Source of the DNA: Candidatus Jidaibacter sp.
GTDB taxonomy: Bacteria; Pseudomonadota; Alphaproteobacteria; Rickettsiales; Midichloriaceae
NCBI GenBank assembly: GCA_021298045.1
Contig: JAJTHY010000043.1
Coordinates: 1 to 12,089, forward strand
Direction: 5' to 3'
Length of the DNA: 12,089 bases
This document shows positions 1 to 6,661 of this stretch, in pieces (the stretch's first letter is position 1; each line of letters starts with the position of its first letter). The position numbers and the translations under genes were made by a program. The notes under the pieces were generated by a model that was not told where the DNA came from, searched no databases, and worked only from the letters and a program-made list of their open reading frames with translations.

Positions 1-57
1 AGATCCAACGTTTTTAGGGTTTTCGTAATGATCGATAACTTTTTGACTGTATGCCAT
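1..57 (-). CDS. iscU: IscU Fe-S cluster scaffold protein, N-terminus only
   Basis: Only the first 19 codons are present; the rest lies beyond the left edge. The translation starts MAYSQKVIDHYENPKNVGS, which matches the well-known IscU N-terminus (MAYSEKVIDHYENPRNVGS type). IscU is the cytosolic scaffold on which IscS-derived sulfur and iron are assembled into [2Fe-2S] clusters; its ligand cysteines would lie outside the window. A good ribosome binding site (AAAGAGGAT, complement of 61-69) sits a few bases before the ATG. The gene follows iscS by 21 bp on the same strand, so it is almost certainly co-transcribed with iscR, the nifS-like gene and iscS. Confidence 0.9.
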   Translation of the reverse strand, partial: MAYSQKVIDHYENPKNVGS

Positions 58-78
58 TTTATCCTCTTTAAATTATAA

Positions 79-1296
79 TTAGTGGCCGGCCCAATTTATG
101 GATTTAAGATCCACACCTTCTTGCAACATCTCCCATAATGGACTTAATTCTCTTAGTTTGTCTACTGCCTGAGTAACACAATCGATTGCAAAATCCAACT
201 CTTCTTTAGTTGTGAATCTTCCTATGCCAAAGCGAATAGATGTGTGCGCCAACTCCTCATCAACTCCGAGTGCACGCAGTACATATGATGGCTCCAATGA
301 CTCTGAGGTACATGCTGACCCAGAAGAAACCGCAATATTCTTAATTGCACCGATCATTGATTCTCCTTCAATGCACGAAAAACTTAGGTTAATGTTTCCA
401 GGGTATCTTGCATGAATATCACCATTTAAAAACACTTGAGGGAGTTTGAGTAAGCTGGAAGTAAAATAATCAAATAATCTTTTTATACGGTCATGCTCTT
501 CTTTCATTTCAAGTTTAGCTATTCTAGCTGCTTCCCCTAACCCCACTACTAATGGCATTGGTACAGTTCCAGACCTCATCCCACGCTCTTGTCCACCACC
601 ATGAACTATAGCGTTCAATCTCACCCTTGGGCTACGACCTACGTATAATGCCCCTATTCCCATCGGGCCATAAATTTTATGACCAGATATACTCATAAGA
701 TCCACATTCATATCTCTTACATCAAGAGAAATTTTACCAAAGGCCTGAGCAGCATCTGTGTGAAAAAATACTCCTCGCTCTCTGCAAATTTTCCCTATTT
801 CTTTAATGGGTTGGATAACACCTATTTCATTATTAACAGCCATAACAGAAACTAAAACTGTGGAATCTTTGATAGCTGATTTAAGCACTTCTAAATCCAC
901 AAGGCCATTTTCTTTTACAGGCAAATAAGTTACTTCAAAACCTTCTTGGCTCAAGTGCCTAGCTGTATCAAGCACGCACTTATGCTCTGTTGCCACAGTT
1001 ATTATGTGATTCCTTTTATCTTTGTAAAACTCAGCCACGCCCCTAATTGCAAGGTTATTAGATTCAGTTGCACCAGAAGTGAAGATAATCTCTCTTGGAT
1101 CTGCATTAATTAATTCTGCTACATGCTTACGCGCTTCTTCCACCGCATTTTCCGCATCCCAACCAAATTTATGGCTCCTAGAGTGCGGGTTACCAAATTT
1201 GTGATTAAAATATGGCAACATAGCCTCTAAAACCCTTGGGTCAAGTGGCGTGGTTGCTTGATAATCCATATACACAGGTAGTCTTAGCTCGCTCAT
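79..1296 (-). CDS. iscS: Cysteine desulfurase IscS
   Basis: This PLP-dependent enzyme converts L-cysteine to alanine and passes the persulfide sulfur to IscU and to tRNA thiolation enzymes. The 405-residue length matches the IscS family. Visible landmarks are the N-terminal MDYQATTPLDPRV, SGATESNN near residue 74, His105, PLP-contacting Asp181, the Schiff-base lysine in SGHK (Lys207), and the catalytic cysteine in SSGSACTSE (Cys329), close to E. coli Lys206 and Cys328. The C-terminus INWAGH is the family's IscU-docking tail. The start ATG has an AAGGAGT Shine-Dalgarno that lies within the last codons of the upstream nifS-like gene, one base away, so the two are likely translationally coupled. 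No oddities were seen. Assignment rests on motifs and synteny and is very secure. Confidence 0.97.
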   Translation of the reverse strand: MSELRLPVYMDYQATTPLDPRVLEAMLPYFNHKFGNPHSRSHKFGWDAENAVEEARKHVAELINADPREIIFTSGATESNNLAIRGVAEFYKDKRNHIITVATEHKCVLDTARHLSQEGFEVTYLPVKENGLVDLEVLKSAIKDSTVLVSVMAVNNEIGVIQPIKEIGKICRERGVFFHTDAAQAFGKISLDVRDMNVDLMSISGHKIYGPMGIGALYVGRSPRVRLNAIVHGGGQERGMRSGTVPMPLVVGLGEAARIAKLEMKEEHDRIKRLFDYFTSSLLKLPQVFLNGDIHARYPGNINLSFSCIEGESMIGAIKNIAVSSGSACTSESLEPSYVLRALGVDEELAHTSIRFGIGRFTTKEELDFAIDCVTQAVDKLRELSPLWEMLQEGVDLKSINWAGH

Positions 1297-1297
1297 T

Positions 1298-2422
1298 TTA
1301 ACTCCTTATATTAATTTTAGACTTATTTGAATTTGCAAATAAGTCACCCCAAACTTTTACAAATAACTCCGCTTGCTCCATATTATTATCAATTCCAAGT
1401 GATATTCGTATAGAGCTTCTTGCAACGCCTTCATCATAACCCATAGCCATTTGAACGTGCGGCAAATCCATTCTACCAGAAGAACATGCGGAACCAGCGC
1501 TAATCGCAAATTCATTAGTATCAAAATATATAACTTGTGTTTCGCTGGAAACACCTGGCATAGTAATAGAAAGTGTATTAGGAAGCCTGTCCAGCTTTTC
1601 ACCAAACACTACAGAATCTGGAGAAATCAGCTTAATTTCATTTTGTATATAATCTCTTAATTTCGATAGACCAGCATAGTTTTTTAAATTTTTAACAACT
1701 GCTTCAGCAGCAATACCAAAACCGTGTATCGCACACACATTTTGCGTTCCAGGCCTATGCCGCAATTCTTGACCACCACCAAACATTATAGCACCAAGCG
1801 GGATATTTTTCTTAAAAATAAGCGCAGCAGCACCTATAGGACCACCAAATTTATGCGAAGAAATCGTTACCATATCTAGGTCAAGTTCAGAGATATTGAA
1901 CTCCACTTTGCCAAAGCTTTGGCTAGCATCACTGTGTATTAATCCTCCATACTTGTGAACTATTTCAGCAGCCTGCTTGATCGGCTGGATTACTCCAGTC
2001 TCATTGTTGGCCGACATAATTGATACTAAAAACTTACCATGCTCACCAGCGCAAATTTTTTCAAGCGCTTCAAGATCAATAACTCCATCCTTGGTAACAG
2101 GTATAATAGCTTGGTCTACCACAGAAATAATTGATGCATGCTCTATCTGTGATGAAAAAACTTTAAAACCTGGTAGCCCTTTTACGGCCAAATTATTACT
2201 TTCGGTTCCTGAGGAAGTGAAAATAACCTGGTATTCATCTCCCACTCCAATTGCTTTTTTGATACTATCCCTAGAAGAATCCAATATGTGTTTGGCATAC
2301 CTGCCAAATACATGCATAGACGAGGCATTTAGCGGGTTATCCATGACCTCTACTATAGCTTCTTTCACAATAGGCATTAGCTTTGTAGTTGCATTATTGT
2401 CAAAAAATATCGTTTTATGCAT
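1298..2422 (-). CDS. Second cysteine desulfurase (NifS/IscS-like paralogue)
   Basis: A 374-residue fold-type I PLP enzyme of the class V aminotransferase family. It keeps DNNATT at the N-terminus, SSGTESNN (about 70), His95, Asp165, the PLP lysine in SSHK (Lys191) and the catalytic cysteine in SAGSACSSG (Cys313). By motif it should therefore be a working desulfurase. It is shorter and clearly divergent from the neighbouring IscS and lacks the IscU-docking C-terminus, ending instead in a basic/asparagine-rich tail. The loop after the catalytic cysteine is SSGRMDLPHV rather than TSESLEPSYV. Its ATG overlaps the end of iscR by 8 bp. Rickettsia has two adjacent nifS-type genes between an Rrf2 regulator and iscU, so this is a known arrangement. 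Its distinct role (alternative sulfur acceptor, or accessory to IscS) cannot be read from sequence. Confidence 0.93.
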   Translation of the reverse strand: MHKTIFFDNNATTKLMPIVKEAIVEVMDNPLNASSMHVFGRYAKHILDSSRDSIKKAIGVGDEYQVIFTSSGTESNNLAVKGLPGFKVFSSQIEHASIISVVDQAIIPVTKDGVIDLEALEKICAGEHGKFLVSIMSANNETGVIQPIKQAAEIVHKYGGLIHSDASQSFGKVEFNISELDLDMVTISSHKFGGPIGAAALIFKKNIPLGAIMFGGGQELRHRPGTQNVCAIHGFGIAAEAVVKNLKNYAGLSKLRDYIQNEIKLISPDSVVFGEKLDRLPNTLSITMPGVSSETQVIYFDTNEFAISAGSACSSGRMDLPHVQMAMGYDEGVARSSIRISLGIDNNMEQAELFVKVWGDLFANSNKSKINIRS

Positions 2423-2849
2423 TTTCTTTACTTAATTTATTGCTTTGGCAAACATCACCTATTGTTATGCTCTGCAAGTAATTCTCAATTTGAAACTCCA
2501 AAGCCCTCCACAACTTATGGGTGGAACAGATTGATTTATCATGCATACAACCCATGTCTCCAGCTTTACCTTCGCAACGAGTCATCTTCACATCTTCTCC
2601 AACAGCTTTCAATATGTCTAAGATCATTATGTTCTCACCTTCTGCACCAAGGACATACCCGCCTCCAGGGCCACGAAAAGAGCTTACTAAACCGGATTTT
2701 TTAAGTTTGATGAATATCTGCTCTAAATATCCAGGATCAATATTCTGCCTCTTTGCAATGTCAAGCAATGGCACTGGCCCTCCAACTGAGCTAAAAGCTA
2801 TGTCAACTAAGGCCATTACAGCAAATCTTCCCTTGGTGGTTAAAATCAT
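2415..2849 (-). CDS. iscR: Rrf2-family Fe-S regulator IscR
   Basis: A transcriptional regulator with an N-terminal winged helix (about residues 1-75, LTTKGRFAVMALVDIAF and the wing SSFRGPGGGY) and a cluster-binding loop. The E43 position that governs site selectivity in E. coli IscR is kept (GYLEQIF). Candidate [2Fe-2S] ligands are Cys92, Cys101, Cys108 and His111. The order C-C-C-H is as in E. coli IscR, but the spacing is wider (E. coli: 92, 98, 104, 107). At 144 residues it lacks the longer C-terminal tail of the enterobacterial protein. It is the first gene of the isc operon and probably autoregulates it as holo-IscR; that is family knowledge, not seen here. The ribosome binding site is weak. 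Confidence 0.93.
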   Translation of the reverse strand: MILTTKGRFAVMALVDIAFSSVGGPVPLLDIAKRQNIDPGYLEQIFIKLKKSGLVSSFRGPGGGYVLGAEGENIMILDILKAVGEDVKMTRCEGKAGDMGCMHDKSICSTHKLWRALEFQIENYLQSITIGDVCQSNKLSKENA

Positions 2850-2989
2850 AACCGATATATATTTTTACTATTAAATTTACGAAGTTTGTGCTAAGATGCT
2901 TACTTCGCAGTTAAGCAGATTCTAAACAATAATAACCTACTAAGCAAGTAGGAAATTAGATTTTTGCAAATCTTTTTACGGGGTTTTAC
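2850..2989. promoter_or_regulatory. Divergent isc / hydrolase intergenic region with short inverted repeats
   Basis: This 140-bp gap should hold the promoters of both iscR (minus) and the hydrolase gene (plus). Inverted repeats seen by eye are: CGAAGT (2880-2885) with ACTTCG (2902-2907); TGCTTA (2897-2902) with TAAGCA (2912-2917); CCTACT (2936-2941) with AGTAGG (2947-2952); and AGATTT (2958-2963) with AAATCT (2968-2973), the last followed by a run of five T. The first pair lies 31-58 bp before iscR and is a candidate operator. It does not match the E. coli type 1 or type 2 IscR consensus. I could not settle -35/-10 hexamers for either gene; an AT-rich TATATA lies just before iscR. Confidence 0.4.
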
Positions 2990-3685
2990 ATGGTTAGAGA
3001 AGTTATATTCAGCGGGCCAGAAGGGCGCATAGAAGCAAGGTTCCACCAAAGCGAGGAACGCAATGCACCAATTGCCTTGGTTTTACATCCGCACCCACTT
3101 CATGGTGGCACCATGAATAACAAGGTGGTTTACCACACATTTCAAGCATTCGTCCGAAATGGTTTTTCGGTGTTACGTTTTAATTTTAGAGGCGTAGGCA
3201 AATCTCAAGGCGTATTTGATCATGGCGCTGGAGAGCTTATAGACGCTGCAGCTGCAATGGATTGGTTACAATTGCAATGCCCAGATCACAGCAGCTGCTG
3301 GATTGCTGGGTTTTCATTTGGAGCGTGGATTTCTTTGCAACTTTTAATGAGAAGACCTGAGGTTGATGGTTTTGTTGCTATCTCCCCACCCGCTTCATCG
3401 TATGACTTCAACTTTTTATCCCCATGCCCAGCCCAAGGGTTAATAGTACAAGGTACTAAAGATAGGGTTGTGAAAGAGGAAGCTGTATTTGGGCTATACG
3501 AAAAACTTGCAAAACAGAGAAACTCTTCTATAGAATATGCTCCAATTGATGGGGACCATTTCTTTACTGGTAATCACGAGACACTGTCTACGACTATTGA
3601 AAATTACATAGCGCCTAGAGCAGTTAAAGGGGAAGCCTTTTCCAAAAAAGTAAGGCGTGATCGCAGAAGAAGAAATGCAGCTTAA
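2990..3685 (+). CDS. Alpha/beta hydrolase (COG2945-type, function unknown)
   Basis: A 231-residue cytosolic alpha/beta hydrolase with a complete apparent catalytic triad: nucleophile Ser109 in GFSFGA, Asp158 in GTKDRV and His190 in GDHFF. The oxyanion region reads HPHPLHGGTMNNKVV (33-47), and RFNFRGVGKSQG (63-74) is typical of the short-chain, cap-less predicted hydrolases of the COG2945 group. The substrate is not predictable. The last 25 residues form a basic tail (KKVRRDRRRRNAA) after the fold ends. The start is an ATG with a weak GGGG six bases upstream. It stands at the head of a plus-strand series and reads away from the isc operon. Its 3' end overlaps by 29 bp a GTG-initiated frame running into the tandem repeat array. 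Confidence 0.88.
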   Translation: MVREVIFSGPEGRIEARFHQSEERNAPIALVLHPHPLHGGTMNNKVVYHTFQAFVRNGFSVLRFNFRGVGKSQGVFDHGAGELIDAAAAMDWLQLQCPDHSSCWIAGFSFGAWISLQLLMRRPEVDGFVAISPPASSYDFNFLSPCPAQGLIVQGTKDRVVKEEAVFGLYEKLAKQRNSSIEYAPIDGDHFFTGNHETLSTTIENYIAPRAVKGEAFSKKVRRDRRRRNAA

Positions 3686-4217
3686 AATAAATCAGGGGCT
3701 GGAATTTGGAAAAGTGGGAGGAGCAGCTATTGCGAGCACCGTAAGCCTATCTCGAATAGGTGCGGATGCGCACCAAATAGATGCGACAAACCAATTTTTC
3801 AAATTAACGGACAAAAAATTTATAGACGACAGGAAATTTGGAAAAGTGGGAGGAGCAGCTATTACGAGCACCGTAAGCCTATCTCGAATAGGTGCGGATG
3901 CGCAGCAAATAGGTGCGACAAACCAATTTTTCAAATTAACGGACAAAAAATTTATAGACGACAGGAAATTTGGAAAAGTGGGAGGAGCTGCTATTGCGAG
4001 CACCGTAAGCCTATCTCCAATAGGTGCGGATGCGCAGCAAATAGATGCGACGAACCAATTTTTCAAATTAACGGACAAAAAATTTATAGACGACAGGAAA
4101 TTTGAAAAAGTGGGAGGAGCAGCTATTACGAGCACCGTAAGCCTATCTCGAATAGGTGCGGATGCGCAGCAAATAGGTGCGACAAACCAATTTTTCAAAT
4201 TAACGGAGTATATATGA
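3657..4217 (+). CDS. Possible repeat protein encoded by the tandem array
   Basis: An open frame of 186 codons is made almost wholly of the 132-bp repeats, because the unit is exactly 44 codons. The repeated peptide begins KVGGAAI and contains SLSRIGADA and ATNQFFKLTDKKF. The apparent start is GTG inside the hydrolase gene; an ATG occurs at 3675. No Shine-Dalgarno is obvious. The stop overlaps the next gene's start as ATGA. Against real coding: the complementary strand is also open across the array, and five of seven variable sites between copies change the amino acid. For coding: the frame is unbroken from gene to gene and the overlaps resemble translational coupling. I do not recognise the peptide. 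It may equally be a fortuitous frame in a minisatellite. Confidence 0.35.
   Translation: MIAEEEMQLKINQGLEFGKVGGAAIASTVSLSRIGADAHQIDATNQFFKLTDKKFIDDRKFGKVGGAAITSTVSLSRIGADAQQIGATNQFFKLTDKKFIDDRKFGKVGGAAIASTVSLSPIGADAQQIDATNQFFKLTDKKFIDDRKFEKVGGAAITSTVSLSRIGADAQQIGATNQFFKLTEYI
3703..4207. repeat. Tandem array of 132-bp units (3 full plus one 109-bp copy)
   Basis: Four head-to-tail copies start at about 3703, 3835, 3967 and 4099; the phrase GTGGGAGGAGC recurs at 3714, 3846, 3978 and 4110, exactly 132 bp apart. The last copy stops after TAACGGA. Copies differ at only seven sites. Two of them alternate: copies 1 and 3 have GCG and GAT where copies 2 and 4 have ACG and GGT. The array therefore looks as if it grew by duplicating a 264-bp dimer. 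Copies 2 and 4 differ at one base over the shared 109 bp. Each unit contains small hairpins (CCTAT/ATAGG around CTCGA, and TGCG/CGCA around GATG). There are no unique spacers, so it is not a CRISPR array. Copy number is expected to vary between strains. Confidence 0.97.
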
Positions 4218-4219
4218 TG
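4205..4219 (+). promoter_or_regulatory. Ribosome binding site and start choice for the ELM1-family gene
   Basis: GGAG (4205-4208) is formed at the exact edge of the last repeat copy: GGA comes from the repeat and the final G from unique sequence. Two tandem ATG codons follow at 4214 and 4217, five and eight bases away. The second has the more usual spacing; either start gives the same protein save one methionine. Confidence 0.6.
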
Positions 4220-5191
4220 AAAGTTTGGGTTTTGACTGATAACAAAATAGGCAGTTCAAAGCAAGGTGTTGCACTTGCGGAGATTTTAGGATATGAATAC
4301 GAAACTAAAGAGGTATCGTATACCACCTGGGCCAAGTTCCCAAACTTTATTCCGTTTCTAGATGGATTAGTATTAGATAAAAAAACCAAGGAGCTTCTAT
4401 CTAAAAAAGAAGTACCAGATATAGTAATTAGCAGTGGCAGAAGGCTAGCTAGAGTTTGTAGCTATTTAAAAGGAAAATATCCAAAAACCAAATTTATACA
4501 GATTCTGAAGCCAGATTTACCGCTGAAAACCTTTGATGCCGTTGTGTTGCCTCATCACGATAACATAAGGCTTAGCCCACTGGATAATAAGAAAAAAATT
4601 ATTCGGGTAAACGGAGCTATAGTAAATTTAAGCAACGATGAAATTGTAGATTCTGAAAAGACATGGGCGCCTACATTCTCTCACTTGCCAAAACCCAAAA
4701 TAGCTTTGCTTATAGGAGGTAGCGCGCGTGGGTGCAAAATGGAATCAAAGCATGCAGTAGAGCTGGCTCAGCAGACCATAGAGCTGGCAAAAAAGCTGAA
4801 TGGCAGCATTTTAGTGAGTGATAGCCGTAGAACAGATACAAGCTTGAGTAATTTAATATTTGATGAAATAAGACGCTCCAAAGTTCCACATTTTATTTAC
4901 AGTTCAAAAAGCACTGAGAAAAACCCATATAAAGGCTTTCTTGTTTGCGTTGACTATATTATAGTGACTGGAGACTCTATCTCCATGTGCATTGAGAGCA
5001 TTTATATGAAAAAACCTGTAATTATATATTCACCTAGAGCAATGGTAAGCAAAAAGCATTGGAGGTTTATAGAGCAATTAGTTTCCGACGGAGAAGTTAA
5101 TTTGTTTAAAACCCTTAACATCAACAGCATGGTTACACCATCTCATAAAGATGGTGAATTAAAAAAGAAACTCTTAGAGTTATTGAGGTAA
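4214..5191 (+). CDS. ELM1/GtrOC-like family protein (mitochondrial fission ELM1 domain)
   Basis: A 325-residue protein of the ELM1 family (DUF1022 / Mito_fiss_Elm1). This family is common in alphaproteobacteria and shares a glycosyltransferase-B-like fold with plant ELM1. Signature segments are WVLTDNKIGSSKQ at the N-terminus, PDIVISSGRR (residues about 68-77), FDAVVLPHHD (about 109-118), IALLIGGSARG (about 163-173), SDSRRTD (about 202-208), NPYKGFL and the C-terminal VDYIIVTGDSISM with the following helix. No signal peptide or membrane span is visible. The bacterial function is not established; a role in cell-envelope glycan metabolism is inference from the fold. The gene starts on the ATGA overlap at the end of the array frame and is followed after 3 bp by the next gene, suggesting one transcript. 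Confidence 0.85.
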   Translation: MMKVWVLTDNKIGSSKQGVALAEILGYEYETKEVSYTTWAKFPNFIPFLDGLVLDKKTKELLSKKEVPDIVISSGRRLARVCSYLKGKYPKTKFIQILKPDLPLKTFDAVVLPHHDNIRLSPLDNKKKIIRVNGAIVNLSNDEIVDSEKTWAPTFSHLPKPKIALLIGGSARGCKMESKHAVELAQQTIELAKKLNGSILVSDSRRTDTSLSNLIFDEIRRSKVPHFIYSSKSTEKNPYKGFLVCVDYIIVTGDSISMCIESIYMKKPVIIYSPRAMVSKKHWRFIEQLVSDGEVNLFKTLNINSMVTPSHKDGELKKKLLELLR

Positions 5192-5194
5192 CTT

Positions 5195-5911
5195 ATGAAA
5201 GATAATAATAATAAGCCTTCTTACTACTATACTCAATATACTCAAAGTAGCAGACTTAGAATTAAAAACACCCCATATACTTCAAACCATGCATCTACCG
5301 CAATAGATGGAGAAGAGGATTTTAAACTAGATATACTTACACCTGATGATATTGACGAATCAAGGAAAACAAGTGATTTAGCACTACTTTATTGGCGTGT
5401 AATTAAAGGCTTCATTGGACAAGATTTTGATAAGCAAAAAGTGGAGGATTGGCTTAGTGGAGAAGGTGTCAAATATATAGGTTATATTAAAAACTCAATT
5501 AGTGATTGCGAAAAAGGTTTTAGTGAATTAGATTTCCAAGAAACTTACGCATTAATTTATAACGTAGATCTACTAATAGCATGTTCAATTATTCAATTTG
5601 GTGACAGAACCAATTTCAAAGAGGAGATTATTAGCAATGTGCAAGCGCTTGAACATTGGCCATCTGATAAACTAGTACCTTTAATTCCCGATGATTATTT
5701 GTCCATATTTTTTAATGAACTTATTAAATCTAAAGAACAGGAGCAAAAACCCACTGCTTCTCCAACTGCTATTAAATCATTATGCAGCACCGCCTTGGCA
5801 TTTTTATCAAAACCCATAGGCATAACAATTGTAGGATTAACAGCTATCTGTACCTTATATTTTGCAGGAAAATCTTACTTTGAATCAATGAATGATGGCA
5901 TTGATAGATAG
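5195..5911 (+). CDS. Hypothetical protein with C-terminal membrane anchor
   Basis: I do not recognise this 238-residue protein. The N-terminus is polar and tyrosine-rich (SYYYTQYTQSS). The middle (about 60-180) looks all-helical and acidic. A single hydrophobic segment lies at about 207-225 (PIGITIVGLTAICTLYFAG) with only 13 residues after it, so it resembles a tail-anchored membrane protein with a large cytosolic-side or exported domain. The motif DFDKQKVEDW at 77-86 closely resembles DWDKQKLERW in the 719-residue protein two genes on. A GAGG Shine-Dalgarno (5185-5188) lies six bases before the ATG, inside the end of the ELM1 gene. It probably belongs to the same transcript. A secreted effector is possible but unproven. 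Confidence 0.8.
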   Translation: MKDNNNKPSYYYTQYTQSSRLRIKNTPYTSNHASTAIDGEEDFKLDILTPDDIDESRKTSDLALLYWRVIKGFIGQDFDKQKVEDWLSGEGVKYIGYIKNSISDCEKGFSELDFQETYALIYNVDLLIACSIIQFGDRTNFKEEIISNVQALEHWPSDKLVPLIPDDYLSIFFNELIKSKEQEQKPTASPTAIKSLCSTALAFLSKPIGITIVGLTAICTLYFAGKSYFESMNDGIDR

Positions 5912-5924
5912 CAATAATTATTGC
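5911..5924. repeat. 14-bp perfect palindrome after the stop codon
   Basis: GCAATAATTATTGC begins on the last base of the stop codon. It is a perfect palindrome with no loop and is followed by CCTTG, not a T-run, so it is at best a weak 3'-end structure. Confidence 0.5.
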
Positions 5925-5934
5925 CTTGACTCGC

Positions 5935-5966
5935 CATTATTATCAATTAACCTATTGATAATAATG
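5935..5966. promoter_or_regulatory. Perfect 12-bp-stem inverted repeat ahead of the F-box-like gene
   Basis: CATTATTATCAA (5935-5946) and TTGATAATAATG (5955-5966) are exact reverse complements around an 8-base loop. The right arm ends four bases before the AAGG ribosome binding site (5971-5974). Neither strand has a T-run after the hairpin, so it is not a standard terminator. It is more likely an operator or a structured leader controlling translation of the next gene. Confidence 0.7.
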
Positions 5967-5980
5967 AAAAAAGGTAAAGA

Positions 5981-6409
5981 ATGCAGCAACATCACCTTGA
6001 GTTATCAGCCACCTTCCTCCCAGAAGATATCTTAGCTAGCCTTACAAATTACCTACATAATGTGGATGTAGCAAAATTATCCCAAAGTAACAGAGCTCTT
6101 TACTTGTATATGCATGAAAAACTTGCTCACATCTTTGCATTTGAATCTGCAAAAAGAGCGTTTAAAATAAATATCTCAAACATAGTTATGCAGATAGCCG
6201 AATTAGAACATACTCTTGCATATTCAGACTGCTTGGGAGACGCACTTTCTGCAGGCTATGAAACCCAAGCTAACATGCTAAAACAAAATATTAGCCTTGC
6301 ACATGCATATAATGCCCATTTACTGAAACAGCGAATTTCCGACAAACAAAAATACGTACGAAGTTACGAAGAAATAGAACGCAAGTGTTATGAAAACATG
6401 ATTAGGTAA
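5981..6409 (+). CDS. F-box-like domain protein, candidate host-directed effector
   Basis: A 142-residue protein. Residues about 12-46 (FLPEDILASLTNYL, then DVAKLSQSNRALYLY) follow the F-box pattern: LP near the start, two hydrophobic helices, and the L-S-x-x-N-R segment where eukaryotic F-boxes have L-x-x-V-x-R/K. F-box domains bind Skp1 in eukaryotic SCF ubiquitin ligases; bacteria that carry them are usually intracellular and export them. The rest (about 50-142) is helical with a coiled-coil-like charge pattern, and no substrate-binding repeat (LRR, ankyrin) is present. There is no signal peptide or membrane segment. The ATG at 5981 has AAGG six bases upstream. The F-box call comes from pattern reading and is moderate; a purely bacterial helical domain is the alternative. 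Confidence 0.65.
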   Translation: MQQHHLELSATFLPEDILASLTNYLHNVDVAKLSQSNRALYLYMHEKLAHIFAFESAKRAFKINISNIVMQIAELEHTLAYSDCLGDALSAGYETQANMLKQNISLAHAYNAHLLKQRISDKQKYVRSYEEIERKCYENMIR

Positions 6410-6448
6410 ACCGAGTTATGGATAAAAGGTGAAATTAATACTTCATAA

Positions 6449-6615
6449 TTTATAGCTAAACTCTTACAAAATGGGCGCGAAAATCAAGAATTTTCTCATA
6501 AATTTTTGCCTATTTTACGCATGGAATATAGAGATATTTCAAAGGCAAAACAGGTAAAAATTTATTGAAAAGGCGCAGTATTAGCGTATCCATTTTATAA
6601 GGGTTTAGCTATAAA
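6449..6615. repeat. 167-bp imperfect palindromic element, possibly a MITE- or RPE-like insertion
   Basis: The outer arms, 6449-6474 and 6590-6615, are inverted copies matching at 24 of 26 bases. A second paired block (6498-6520 with 6544-6566) matches at about 18 of 23. The centre GAATAT-AGAG-ATATTT closes the palindrome, with poor pairing only in the roughly 23-base stretch between the two blocks. The whole could fold into one long hairpin. AATACTTCA occurs directly repeated at 6437-6445 and 6657-6665, and the interval between these copies starts and ends with a degenerate inverted AATT(T)ATAGCTAA. That would fit a small non-autonomous mobile element with a target duplication. It resembles Rickettsia palindromic elements in size and symmetry; homology was not tested. 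Confidence 0.75.
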
Positions 6616-6661
6616 GCAAAAACCGTGCCTTTTTGTAGTTGAATTAGCTATAATTCAATAC

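Noticed and set aside
1..2422. Tandem cysteine desulfurases as a recent duplication or assembly error
   Set aside because: The two proteins differ in length, C-terminus and active-site loop, and the pair is known in Rickettsia.
3738..3785. tRNA-like arm (CCTAT-CTCGA-ATAGG) in each repeat
   Set aside because: The loop is five bases and not a T-loop, and no acceptor or anticodon arms can be assembled around it.
3692..4198. 168-codon open frame on the minus strand through the repeat array
   Set aside because: It is a by-product of the unit being a multiple of three; there is no ribosome binding site and nothing recognisable in the peptide.
3703..4207. CRISPR-like array
   Set aside because: The 132-bp units are contiguous, with no unique spacers and no cas genes nearby.
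5935..5966. Rho-independent terminator after the 238-residue gene
   Set aside because: The stem is AT-rich and neither strand has a T-run on its 3' side; on the plus strand it is followed by A's.
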